Assembly (NCBI GenBank): GCA_011170375.1
Contig: DUEV01000001.1
Location: 186,001 to 250,000, forward strand
DNA: 64,000 nt
Direction of reading: 5' to 3'
From: Dehalococcoidia bacterium
GTDB lineage: Bacteria > Chloroflexota > Dehalococcoidia > Dehalococcoidales > Fen-1064
The translations under genes were made by a program, and so were the position numbers. The notes under the pieces are model-generated. The model ran no database searches, was not told the origin of the DNA, and was given only the letters and a program-made list of their open reading frames with translations. Shown piece after piece: positions 19,784 to 28,894 of the stretch (positions within the stretch are counted from its first letter, which is position 1; every line of letters starts with the position of its first letter).

Positions 19784-20633
19784 AATAGTCTACCTGAACG
19801 GCTCTCTTGTTCCTCGCGAGGACGCCCGAATATCCGTTATGGACTATGGCTTCCTCTACGGCTACGGGCTCTTCGAGACGATGCGTGCCTATGGAGGGAA
19901 GGTGTTCCGACTGGACAGGCACCTCGAAAGGCTGGCCAGCTCGGCGGAGACGCTGGGAATAGCTATTGATAAATCGGTGCTCAGTGGTGCGGTGATGGAT
20001 ACTATCAAGGCCAATGGATTAAGCGAGGCCCGTATCCGGCTGACCGTCTCCATCGGTGAAGGGGGAACGGTGCCTGACCCGTCCTCATGTGGCCAGCCCA
20101 CGGTACTGGTGGTGGCCGGTGAATATCGACCTTTACCCGACGAGGTCTATGAAAAGGGTTATCGAGCAATCATTTCGTCAGTCCGCCGTAATAGCCAGTC
20201 ACCTGTCTCCGCAATGAAATCGCTCAGCTACCTGGAGAGTATGCTTGGCCGACAGGAAGCCAGGGTAGCCGGCGTGGATGAGGCAATTTGCCCCAATGGG
20301 GAGGGGATGCTGGCCGAGGCCAGCACGAGTAACGTCTTTCTGGTGGGGGATGGTGCCCTGAAGACGCCGTCGGTATCCAGCGGCATCCTCCCGGGTGTCA
20401 CGCGTGAGGCTGTGCTGGAGCTAGCCGGAAAACTGGGCATTACCACTATAGAAGATGACATAACGTTGAATGAATTGATTCAGGCAGATGAGGCCTTTCT
20501 GACCAACTCGGTCATGGAGATAATGCCCCTGACAGAGGTAGATGGGAAGCCAATCGGTTCAGGAGTACCGGGACAGGTCACGCGAAAATTGATGGGGGCT
20601 TATAAGGAACTGGTGAGTAGGGAGGTCGGGTAG
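19776..20633 (+). CDS. pabC: PLP fold-type IV aminotransferase / 4-amino-4-deoxychorismate lyase-like
   Basis: MDYGFLYGYGLFETMRAYGGKVFRLDRHLERL; AEASTSNVFLV; position after pabA. Confidence 0.8.
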   Translation: MSEIVYLNGSLVPREDARISVMDYGFLYGYGLFETMRAYGGKVFRLDRHLERLASSAETLGIAIDKSVLSGAVMDTIKANGLSEARIRLTVSIGEGGTVPDPSSCGQPTVLVVAGEYRPLPDEVYEKGYRAIISSVRRNSQSPVSAMKSLSYLESMLGRQEARVAGVDEAICPNGEGMLAEASTSNVFLVGDGALKTPSVSSGILPGVTREAVLELAGKLGITTIEDDITLNELIQADEAFLTNSVMEIMPLTEVDGKPIGSGVPGQVTRKLMGAYKELVSREVG

Positions 20634-21452
20634 TTAAACTGTTATTGTGCCCTCAAGATAGAGTACCGCTCTTCCGGCGATGGTGACATGCTCGCCGCGG
20701 TCTTCGCAGAATAGCTCGCCGCCCCTTTTGGATACCTGTCTGGCGTGTAGTTGTTTCTTGCCTAGCCTCTGTGACCAGTAGGGTACCAGTACACAGTGTG
20801 CCGAGCCGGTGACGGGGTCTTCGGGAATGCCGACATTTGGGGCGAAATACCTTGATACGAAGTCGCACTGTTCGCCCGGCGCCGTCACAATGGTCCCAAA
20901 CTCATACCGGGTCAGCAGGCTGAAGTCCGGCTGCAGTTCTCTGACGGTACGCTCGTCCGCAAACACCGCCAGCAGCTGTTTTTCTGCCCCCAAGACTTCC
21001 ATCGGCGGGTGTCCCAGGGCATCGGCCAGTCCCTCGGGGGTTTCTCGGGGGGTGGGTATCATCGCCGGGAAGTCCATCTCCAGGAGTCCCTCTTTCTGAG
21101 TGACCGTGAGCACGCCACGCTCCCGGGTCTGGAAATGCACGGTAGACTCCGACCAGTCTAGGCAGTTGAAAACGACAAAGGCGCTGGCCAGTGTGGCGTG
21201 CCCGCAGAGCGATACCTCGGTTAGAGGCGTGAACCACCTGATTTCGAACCCTTCATCACTTTTCACCAGGAAAGCCGTTTCTGAGAGGTTGTTCTCAGCG
21301 GCGACGGCCTGTAAACGGGCGTCATCGAGCCAACCGTCCAGCAGGCAAACGGCGGCCGGGTTGCCTTTGAAGATCTCGGAGGTGAAGGCATCTACCTGAT
21401 ATAGCGGGATTTTCATGCTGCTCCTTTGGGTAAGCGAATCAGCCACGCACAA
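20634..21452 (-). CDS. PhzF-family isomerase/epimerase
   Basis: IPLYQVDAFTSEIFKGNPAAVCLLDGWLDD, CGHATLASAFVVF, EDPVTGSAHCVLVPYW. Confidence 0.93.
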   Translation of the reverse strand: MCVADSLTQRSSMKIPLYQVDAFTSEIFKGNPAAVCLLDGWLDDARLQAVAAENNLSETAFLVKSDEGFEIRWFTPLTEVSLCGHATLASAFVVFNCLDWSESTVHFQTRERGVLTVTQKEGLLEMDFPAMIPTPRETPEGLADALGHPPMEVLGAEKQLLAVFADERTVRELQPDFSLLTRYEFGTIVTAPGEQCDFVSRYFAPNVGIPEDPVTGSAHCVLVPYWSQRLGKKQLHARQVSKRGGELFCEDRGEHVTIAGRAVLYLEGTITV

Positions 21453-22311
21453 TGGCGTCGGTCATTCGGCAGACCCGTACCATCTGCCGGACATCGTGCA
21501 CCCGCACAATGTCCGCCCCGTTGGCGATGCCGATGGCGACGGTGGCGGCGGTGCCCTCGACCCGCTCGGAGGCGGGGAGGTTGAGCACCATCTTTATCAG
21601 GGACTTGCGGGAGGTCCCCAGCAGGATGGGTTGACCAAGCTCTTTCAGTTCGGCGAGGCGGCGCACCAGCTCGATGTCCTGCTGCCAGGTCTTACCGAAA
21701 CCGATGCCGGGGTCGATGATGATGTTTTCGCGGGGTACCCCGGCACTGATGGCCGTCTCGATGCTCCACTTAAGAGACGCGATAACCTCGGCCATGACGT
21801 CTTCATACAAAGCGGTATCACGCTGGGATTGAGCATCATAGTCGCCCTTGTCCCGCTGGTTGCTCATCAGGATAATTGGCACGTTCCTCTCGGCGGTCAG
21901 CTCCGCCAGCCGCGGGTCGTGTTTCAGTCCGCACTGGTCGTTGAGCATAGCCGTACCAGCGTCGAGAGCACGGACGGCCACCTCTGATTTGTAGGTATCG
22001 ACACTCAGCGGTACGGATACTGTACCAGCCAGCCGTTCAAGGACAGGAAGCACGCGCCTGATTTCTTCATCGATACTGATTGGGGAGGAGCCGGGGCGGG
22101 TGGACTCCCCGCCGATGTCGAGGATATCGGCGCCTTCCTCGACAAAGCGCTGTGCCTGTGCCAGGATTGCTTCAACATTAGAGAGGCCGTCACCGGAGAA
22201 CGATTCCGGAGACACGTTGATGATGCCCATCACATAGGTCCGCTCTCCCCAACGGAACTCGGTATCACCGCAGCGGGTAACATTCGGTTCACTCATGGGT
22301 CTCGCTCCCAC
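21439..22311 (-). CDS. folP: Dihydropteroate synthase
   Basis: YVMGIINVSPESFSGDG, DILDIGGESTRPGSSPIS, IIDPGIGFGKTWQQD. Confidence 0.96.
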   Translation of the reverse strand: MGARPMSEPNVTRCGDTEFRWGERTYVMGIINVSPESFSGDGLSNVEAILAQAQRFVEEGADILDIGGESTRPGSSPISIDEEIRRVLPVLERLAGTVSVPLSVDTYKSEVAVRALDAGTAMLNDQCGLKHDPRLAELTAERNVPIILMSNQRDKGDYDAQSQRDTALYEDVMAEVIASLKWSIETAISAGVPRENIIIDPGIGFGKTWQQDIELVRRLAELKELGQPILLGTSRKSLIKMVLNLPASERVEGTAATVAIGIANGADIVRVHDVRQMVRVCRMTDAIVRG

Positions 22312-22387
22312 AAAAGATAGTAATCATGAATCGTCTCTCAAGGCCTACTTTAGCTGACCGTGCGGTGCCAGTCAATAATTAATGTTA

Positions 22388-22497
22388 TGGAGATTGCTTC
22401 GCTTTGCTCGCAATGACAGCTCTCCTGCAATGAGGGTTCCCCTCGCAATGACAGCCCTACACGTCATTGCGAGGAGCGGAAGCGACGAAGCAATCCC
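22388..22497. repeat. Palindromic interspersed (MITE-like) repeat
   Basis: ggagattgcttcgctttgctcgcaatgacag ... cgtcattgcgaggagcggaagcgacgaagcaatcccc inverted arms with a middle cctcgcaatgacag copy. Confidence 0.75.
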
Positions 22498-22558
22498 CCT
22501 CCTGAAAAAGAGAGGTTGCCTTGTGCAGGAATCAGGTTTCTATTTTGCTAGTATCTTC

Positions 22559-23404
22559 CTAGTCGGACTTCTTTTCTTCTTCCAGCAGGTCACCGAAGAC
22601 CTCGGCGTGGTATATCTCGTTATCGCGCAGGCGCAGGAATAGCTTCTTGAGCTTGGCGTCAGTTGTCTTGTTGGCGGCCTGGTCATAGGCATCGGCCACC
22701 TCGTTCTCTATATTGATGTCGGCGCTGAGCATGTCACTTGTCTTGGTCGATTTGTCGACCTCAGTATGCTCGATAATCGGAGTGCCGCCCATGTCGATTA
22801 CCTTTTCGGCCAGCCAGCCCAGGTGCTGCATCTCGTTGATTGCTTGGTCTTCCAGTTCTTCGGCAGCCTCTTCATTGGGTGTTATATACCTCTGGAGGAG
22901 GTACTGAAGGATAACGGTATACTCATGCTCAATGCCCCAGTTGAGAGTCCTGATAGTATCGTCGCTCTTCGTACCTCTGACATCTTCCATGGCCTCTCTA
23001 TGTGACTTCTCAACAAAGTGTTCGAAATCACCCCGGTGGGCTTCTTCGTCGGAGAGGATACGCCGCAATAGTCTCTTTATCTTCGGATCATCAATGGCTT
23101 CAATGTGCTCCTTGTATTGGGCGATGGCACCCTCTTCGAGAGAGACGTTATTCACCATCCAATCGTGGACAGATGCCCCGCCCATCTTCATGGTGCCGCG
23201 TTCCAGGCTGGGGACTCCGCCCAGTTCAGCAACAGTTTCCGCCAGCCAGTCCAAGTGTCGCATCTCATCACGTGCCATTGCCTCAATCTCACAGGCCATC
23301 TCTCCTTCACCCATTCCATACGCATGGGTCAGGTACTGGATGATAGCGCCGTGCTCGTCTTGAATATCTTTGTTCAGTAGTTCAATGACCTTTTCTTTGT
23401 CCAT
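22559..23404 (-). CDS. Ferritin-like/bacterioferritin-like protein with two tandem domains
   Basis: Repeated ExxH motifs: AIIQYLTHAYG...MARDEMRHLDWLAE and VILQYLLQRY...AINEMQHLGWLAEKV. Confidence 0.85.
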   Translation of the reverse strand: MDKEKVIELLNKDIQDEHGAIIQYLTHAYGMGEGEMACEIEAMARDEMRHLDWLAETVAELGGVPSLERGTMKMGGASVHDWMVNNVSLEEGAIAQYKEHIEAIDDPKIKRLLRRILSDEEAHRGDFEHFVEKSHREAMEDVRGTKSDDTIRTLNWGIEHEYTVILQYLLQRYITPNEEAAEELEDQAINEMQHLGWLAEKVIDMGGTPIIEHTEVDKSTKTSDMLSADINIENEVADAYDQAANKTTDAKLKKLFLRLRDNEIYHAEVFGDLLEEEKKSD

Positions 23405-23480
23405 CAGTCCCTCCTATAAAGTTTGAGATATTAGTGTCTTATTAGGATATGCTGCAACTCCTGATAGCTAGCCGTATTCT

Positions 23481-23861
23481 CTAGCCGGCGGACTTCCACA
23501 GGCCGTGAACACTGCAATATTCCCGGGCGGTTGCTTTCTGTCCTTTGGCCTCGAAGACTGCTTCCGGCTTTTCTCCCGGCTTGAGGAAGTGTCGGCAGGA
23601 CTCGCCGTCAATGGTCAGTTCCACCCACTCGATATAGTGTTCGGCTTCCATGGGATGCGGTACTTCGCCTACTTTCACTTTGGTACCACTGTCGCTTGCT
23701 TCCACCACCGGGACGTGCTTTTCCAGACCGACGTCGCTGGTTTTCTCCTGAAGCAGCTCCATGGGTTGACCGCAGCAGACCAGTTGCCCAGCTCCGGCAT
23801 GCAGCACCTCGACGATATTACCGCAGACATTGCACTTGTAAATCCGTTTTTGTTCTGCCAT
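23481..23861 (-). CDS. dfx: Desulfoferrodoxin / superoxide reductase
   Basis: YKCNVCGNIVEVLHAGAGQLVCCGQPMELL; EKHVPVVE; PMEAEHYIEWVEL; EYCSVHGLWKS. Confidence 0.95.
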   Translation of the reverse strand: MAEQKRIYKCNVCGNIVEVLHAGAGQLVCCGQPMELLQEKTSDVGLEKHVPVVEASDSGTKVKVGEVPHPMEAEHYIEWVELTIDGESCRHFLKPGEKPEAVFEAKGQKATAREYCSVHGLWKSAG

Positions 23862-23905
23862 TTTCTATCTCCCCTCCTTCGTTATTTCTGGCAGTATGCT
23901 GAATC

Positions 23906-24067
23906 TTAGTCCATTTTTTCAAAATCGCTCTTGGCGGCCCCGCAGACGGGGCACTCCCAGTCGTCAGGTAGTTCATCAAACGGTGTCCCTGGTTCTATCC
24001 CATTGTCTGGGTCACCGAGTTCCGGGTCGTAGATGTAGCCACAAACTGTGCACTCATATTTGTCCAT
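23906..24067 (-). CDS. Rubredoxin (53 aa, below the ORF-track cutoff)
   Basis: Manual translation: [53 protein letters not shown]. Confidence 0.95.
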   Translation of the reverse strand: MDKYECTVCGYIYDPELGDPDNGIEPGTPFDELPDDWECPVCGAAKSDFEKMD

Positions 24068-24076
24068 TTTACCGAC

Positions 24077-24607
24077 CTAACCTCCATCCAGCGAAGGGTG
24101 TTCTTTTTGAGCAAACCACTGGACCGGGTCCTTCAGGTAATCATAGTAGTCTCGCAGAAGCTGATGGTGCACTGTTTCCTCAGCAGCGACCGCTTCATAG
24201 AAATCTTTCTCGGCGGCGAAGGTCGCGGTGCGGCTCCGGGCTTTGTAGAAATCGTAGCTCTTGTTTTCCATGTCCATCGCGGTATCAACAGCTTCAAGTT
24301 CGGTAGTCAGGGCAGTGATGCCTGTGCCAAGCTTTTCTACCTGCTGGGCAAAAAGAGTCTTCAGATGCTGCTCCCCCGTGGATTCGAGCTTAATATTGGG
24401 CCAGGACTTTTTCTGCCGGAGTGTCTGGTATATCTGCTCGAACTTCTGACGGTGAAGGTCTTCTTCGGCGGACAAGCTCTCCAGTAGCTTCCGCCCCATC
24501 TCATTGCTACTTTCATGACTGGCCTTCAGGTAGAAATCCTTGCCGTCAATCTCCATCTGCACGGCGACACGCAGCCCTTCCAGGGTCTTTTCGTTCTCGC
24601 TTACCAT
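24077..24607 (-). CDS. Rubrerythrin/ferritin-like protein
   Basis: ExxH motifs (AEEDLHRQKFEQIY; AAEETVHHQLLRDYYDYL); clustered with rubredoxin and desulfoferrodoxin. Confidence 0.8.
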   Translation of the reverse strand: MVSENEKTLEGLRVAVQMEIDGKDFYLKASHESSNEMGRKLLESLSAEEDLHRQKFEQIYQTLRQKKSWPNIKLESTGEQHLKTLFAQQVEKLGTGITALTTELEAVDTAMDMENKSYDFYKARSRTATFAAEKDFYEAVAAEETVHHQLLRDYYDYLKDPVQWFAQKEHPSLDGG

Positions 24608-24849
24608 AGTCCTCCTTTACCGTAGAGCATTTACTTATTGAGTATAAATATACTGCAGAGTACTGTGCCTGTATGTGATTTTTGTCGCTCTATGGTTCAT
24701 AGGAAGAAGGAGTGTAACGCATAATAGACCGTGATAACAGTGGTGTCAAGGGTATTTCCCAAGAAAATTGGAACGAGTTCTGAAGTCGGTGTGCATCTGG
24801 ACAGCCTGTTGTGTTAGAGTAGACTATACGTTAGCAACAGAGGCCCGTA

Positions 24850-26160
24850 TTGCAGGAACCGGATAATTCACTTAGCGACTTCATGCCGAAAAGAAGGAAG
24901 ATCTTTTACGGCTGGTGGATAGTTGTAGCTTCTACTCTTCTGAACGTGCTTGCTGGTGGTACCTTTGTCTACGGTCTCTCTGTTTTCTTCAATCCTATCA
25001 GAAATACCTTTGGCTGGGGTGCTGCCGTTACCTCGGTTGCCTTCACCCTGGGGAGACTTGAATCGGGCCTGCTTGAGGCCGTGGCAGGCCTTCTGGTTGA
25101 CAAAGTCGGACCGAGGAAGCTGATGCTCTGTGGCTGGAGCGTGGTCGGTCTGGGTTTCCTGATGATGAGCAACGTCAACTCCCTGTGGTTGTTCTACGGC
25201 TCTTTTCTGGTTATGGCGGTGGGGATGAGTTTTTCCGCGTTCATTGTCATTTTTGCTACCATTGCCAACTGGTTTGAGAAGAAGAGAAGTCGCGCCATGA
25301 CAGTGGTTGTGACCGGATATGGCCTCAGCGGTACTCTGGTACCCCTTGTGGCCACGACTGTTGATGCATTTGGCTGGCGTGAGACGTTAGCAGCCATGGC
25401 TATTTCAATATGGGTTATCAGTCTGCCGCTCAGTTCATTGATGAGGCATAAACCCGGTCAGTATGGATACCTTCCTGATGGCGCTGGCCCAGAAGCTGTC
25501 GGCGGACCGGTTGAGCTATCACAATCTAGCTCACCCGATGAAACAAGGAGAGGTGATTCAGCCCTTGCAGTCGTAGATTTTACTCTTAAAGAAGCGGCGA
25601 AGACCCGGACTTTCTGGCTGCTTGCCGCTGTAAGTTTCTTCCAGTTCTTCGCGGTAAGTGCAGTTATGGTGCATACAATTCCCTTTCTGGAGAGCATAGA
25701 AGTCTCCAGTAAGATGGCGGCGACCGTGGTGACAGGGATTACCATATCCAGCCTTATCGGTAGGCTGGGTTTTGGCTTCATTGGTGATTTTGCCAATAAG
25801 AGACATCTGATGGCTATCGGCCTCACACTACAGACCATTGGTATTTTCATTTTCTTCCTGGTAGACAGTGATAGAGTGTGGGTCATTATACCCTTCCTGC
25901 TCACCTATGCTCCCGGTTTTGGAGCGATGATGCCGCTGAGGCCGGCTCTGCAGGCCGACTATTTCGGTACAAAGAGCTTCGGGGCGATTATGGGGATTAC
26001 GACGCTAGTGGCCATGGTTGGTGGACTAGCCAGCCCGGTTGTTGCCGGTTGGGTATTTGATGTTACCGGAAGCTATCATACAGCATGGTTGCTGTGTGCC
26101 CTGGTTTCGCTCCCGGCAGTGCCCTGTATGCTACTAGCCAAAGCCCCTACCACCAGGTAA
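24850..26160 (+). CDS. MFS transporter, OFA (oxalate/formate antiporter)-like
   Basis: KIFYGWWIVVASTLLNVLAGGTFVYGLSVFFNPIRNTFGW; 12 TM-type pattern. Confidence 0.85.
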   Translation: MQEPDNSLSDFMPKRRKIFYGWWIVVASTLLNVLAGGTFVYGLSVFFNPIRNTFGWGAAVTSVAFTLGRLESGLLEAVAGLLVDKVGPRKLMLCGWSVVGLGFLMMSNVNSLWLFYGSFLVMAVGMSFSAFIVIFATIANWFEKKRSRAMTVVVTGYGLSGTLVPLVATTVDAFGWRETLAAMAISIWVISLPLSSLMRHKPGQYGYLPDGAGPEAVGGPVELSQSSSPDETRRGDSALAVVDFTLKEAAKTRTFWLLAAVSFFQFFAVSAVMVHTIPFLESIEVSSKMAATVVTGITISSLIGRLGFGFIGDFANKRHLMAIGLTLQTIGIFIFFLVDSDRVWVIIPFLLTYAPGFGAMMPLRPALQADYFGTKSFGAIMGITTLVAMVGGLASPVVAGWVFDVTGSYHTAWLLCALVSLPAVPCMLLAKAPTTR

Positions 26161-26376
26161 ATAAGCCATTCTATCGCCTTTCTGACTATCTTCTGCTCAT
26201 CAAATCTGTTGGCTTTCCTATGTAATTTTTCCCAAATTCCAACAAATCTTACACCTATATCATACACAGGCAGTCTAGTATGGGATGTGCGGAAGTGAGA
26301 CTGGCCTCGGGAATTGCTCGCCTGCTTCGAGTGTTTGCGCCCGCTGTATTACCGCCGGGGTGAAGGAGGACCTGCC

Positions 26377-26637
26377 ATGAAGCTGGTGGTTGGATTCTTT
26401 ATTGGAACATTATTTGCAGGGCTTATCTTGGGTTTAATCAGCGGTGGAATTTCGGTTGCCCAAACCGATGGTGATTCTGACCTCACGACGTTGCTACCTG
26501 ACATCGGTAAAATCTACCGCACGTCGCTGGCTTCTCCATTTCAACAGGTAGAACAGGAAATAGAAGATGAAGATATCGCTAACTTCTATCACCGACTGAT
26601 GGAGAGGACCGGACTTACCCAGTTACCAGAAGAGTAG
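26377..26637 (+). CDS. Small membrane-anchored hypothetical protein
   Basis: RBS aaggagga upstream of ATG 26377; MKLVVGFFIGTLFAGLILGLISGGISVAQ. Confidence 0.5.
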   Translation: MKLVVGFFIGTLFAGLILGLISGGISVAQTDGDSDLTTLLPDIGKIYRTSLASPFQQVEQEIEDEDIANFYHRLMERTGLTQLPEE

Positions 26638-26752
26638 GCTGCCGGTCTGCTGTGGAAGTCCTTACCCCTTGCTTATAACTGCCCCTGCTTTGCAAACCAT
26701 GCTTAGATGACCGAACCATAGCTGGCATGTTCGTTTATCAAGTATTTATTGT

Positions 26753-26782
26753 GCTGAACCACCTGTATATCGGTGGTTCAGC
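26753..26782 (+). terminator. Rho-independent-like terminator
   Basis: GCTGAACCACC-TGTATATC-GGTGGTTCAGC followed by ttcattttgactt. Confidence 0.65.
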
Positions 26783-26964
26783 TTCATTTTGACTTCACTG
26801 TGCCAGTCCCCTAACTTTTGCAGGTTAACTGTGCCTTCCACAGGTGCGTCTTGTTGATTTCCGAGATACTGTATGCCTGATACAGGAGTGGGTGTACCAG
26901 GGAACCAACATCACGAGCCAAAAGGCTCACGTAATAGGACCCAAAAGTGGCTGTTTCGCAGAGT

Positions 26965-26976
26965 TACTAATTAGTA
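26965..26976. promoter_or_regulatory. Candidate operator in the AT-rich leader of the first HTH/archaellum gene
   Basis: Perfect 12-bp palindrome TACTAATTAGTA followed by related ATTAGATTAGTA half-sites. Confidence 0.35.
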
Positions 26977-27161
26977 CGATTAGATTAGTAAAGAACTATA
27001 TTGGTCAGCGTTAATCAGTAAACACCTAAATAAGACATATACAAGGCTAATAATACTGATAATAAACCTATAGATACGTAATAGGCTTAAAAGAATTATA
27101 TACAGCCATCTTGTAAAACTTGGGTAGATATAAGACAAAGATAGAGATGGAGGCCTGATAC

Positions 27162-27410
27162 TTGAGAGGTAAGCCAAAAAGAGAGATGGTGCTGGACGGC
27201 GATGCCATCATGACAAGTGCCGAAGTTGCCGAATTCCTCAAGGTGCACCTTGGTTCAGTCAGGCGTTGGAGTCGCAGTGGCAAGTTGAAGGGATATCGTT
27301 TGGGGGAGCGTGGCGACTGGAGGTATCTCCGAGAGGACGTGATGGATTTCTTTTACGACTATAACAGACTAATATCGGAAGGAGGTGATGCTGTGGCCAA
27401 AATGAGATAG
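27162..27410 (+). CDS. Small excisionase/MerR-type helix-turn-helix DNA-binding protein
   Basis: MTSAEVAEFLKVHLGSVRRWSRSGKLKGYRLGERGDWRYLREDVMDFF; annotated start is TTG/later starts possible. Confidence 0.85.
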   Translation: MRGKPKREMVLDGDAIMTSAEVAEFLKVHLGSVRRWSRSGKLKGYRLGERGDWRYLREDVMDFFYDYNRLISEGGDAVAKMR

Positions 27411-27508
27411 CAGGCTACAATAGCAGGCTACGGGTACCTGCAATGCCCATGCAGGTATCAAAGACACAAGGCATTCAACCACCCAAAACCTATGAAAAGG
27501 AGGAATCA

Positions 27509-28123
27509 ATGCTGAAAAGATTAATGAAGATGTACCGAGGCGAGAAGGGCATTACCGGTCTGGAAACGGCCATCATCCTGATTGCATTCGTGGTAGTTGC
27601 CTCTGTATTCGCCTACACTGTCCTCTCGGCGGGTATTTTCTCGTCCCAGAAGGGCAAGGAAGCTATCTATTCCGGTCTTGAGGAGGCCAGGGCTTCCGTG
27701 ACGCTTAAGGGCAGCGTCGTTGCTGAGGACACTGATAGTGACGATGACATCGACCAGCTGGTGTTCGTCGTGGCCACCGCACTGGAAGGCGAAGCGATTG
27801 ACTTCACAATACCGACCGACACCACACCCGCAGATGGGATAGCTGACGATGGTAGTTCCAATGTATGTGTGATTTCGTACTCTGACCAGACCCAGCGGGT
27901 AGATGACCTGGACTGGAGTTTTAGCCCGCTTGGTAAGGATGATGGTGATTCTCTACTCGAGCCTGGAGAGAAATTCGAAATCACCATTGACCTGAGTGCC
28001 ATGGACGGGGATATCGTTACTTACACCACCTTCTCGATAGAGGTCAAGCCGCCGAAGGGTAGTGTACTCATCGTCGAGAGAACGACCCCTGGCGTAATCG
28101 ATGATGTCATGATCCTGAACTAA
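27509..28123 (+). CDS. Archaellin (archaeal-type flagellin), class III signal peptide
   Basis: RBS aaaggagg; MLKRLMKMYRGEKG|ITGLETAIILIAFVVVASVFAYTVLSAGIFSSQKGKEAIYSGL; C-terminal KGSVLIVERTTPGVIDDVMILN is archaellin-like. Confidence 0.92.
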   Translation: MLKRLMKMYRGEKGITGLETAIILIAFVVVASVFAYTVLSAGIFSSQKGKEAIYSGLEEARASVTLKGSVVAEDTDSDDDIDQLVFVVATALEGEAIDFTIPTDTTPADGIADDGSSNVCVISYSDQTQRVDDLDWSFSPLGKDDGDSLLEPGEKFEITIDLSAMDGDIVTYTTFSIEVKPPKGSVLIVERTTPGVIDDVMILN

Positions 28124-28170
28124 TGAGTATTGACATCGGAACCACCTGAACAAAGGAAAAGGAGGAATCA

Positions 28171-28845
28171 ATGCTGAAGAGATTTTTTAAGATGCACCGG
28201 AGCGAGAAAGGCATCACCGGTCTGGAAACAGCCATTATCCTGATTGCGTTTGTGGTTGTTGCCTCCGTTTTCGCCTACACAGTCCTGTCGGCTGGTATAT
28301 TCTCGTCTCAGAAGGGCAAGGAGGCCATCTACTCCGGTCTCGATGAGGCCAGGGCGTCTCTGGAGCCAAGAGGTAGCATGTATGCTTACGAAGGTACGGT
28401 GGGTACTACCGATACCGCGGTCAAACTATCCTTTACACTGACCACAGCTCTCAGCGGACAGGCCATAGACCTGACGCCGCCATATACTGCTAGTGCTACT
28501 GACCTGACAGCCAGTGGATTGGACCACGTCTGTCTCGTGTCGTTCATTGACGAGAACCAGCTCATCCCTGATGCCGCCTGGACGATTGATTTTGTCGGCA
28601 AGAACAACGGTGACTACCTGCTGGAGTCAGAGGAAAAGGCCGTAATCACGGTATGGCTGGCTGACTATGCTACTTCCGCTTATGCACTGGGTACCGATGA
28701 CACCGACCCCTTCATTGATGCTGATGCTGACTTGCTTGATATCTACGACATCTTCACCGTTGAGGTACGGGCCGAGAAGGGCGCTGTGCTCGTGCTGCAG
28801 CGCACCTTGCCTGGGCGCTTCGATGCCGTTATGGACCTGAACTAA
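28171..28845 (+). CDS. Archaellin, second tandem copy
   Basis: MLKRFFKMHRSEKG|ITGLETAIILIAFVVVASVFAYTVLSAGIFSSQKGKEAIYSGLDEARASL; C-terminal KGAVLVLQRTLPGRFDAVMDLN; same RBS context. Confidence 0.92.
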   Translation: MLKRFFKMHRSEKGITGLETAIILIAFVVVASVFAYTVLSAGIFSSQKGKEAIYSGLDEARASLEPRGSMYAYEGTVGTTDTAVKLSFTLTTALSGQAIDLTPPYTASATDLTASGLDHVCLVSFIDENQLIPDAAWTIDFVGKNNGDYLLESEEKAVITVWLADYATSAYALGTDDTDPFIDADADLLDIYDIFTVEVRAEKGAVLVLQRTLPGRFDAVMDLN

Positions 28846-28894
28846 GGAATGGCCTGTTATTTGACTCTAGAAGTATGAGCTGAGAGGAGAGAAA

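Noticed and set aside
26860-26960. Possible known riboswitch upstream of the archaellum operon
   Set aside because: Hairpins are real but conserved nucleotides of c-di-GMP-I/II, THF and fluoride classes are not recognisable; kept only as an unclassified structured leader.
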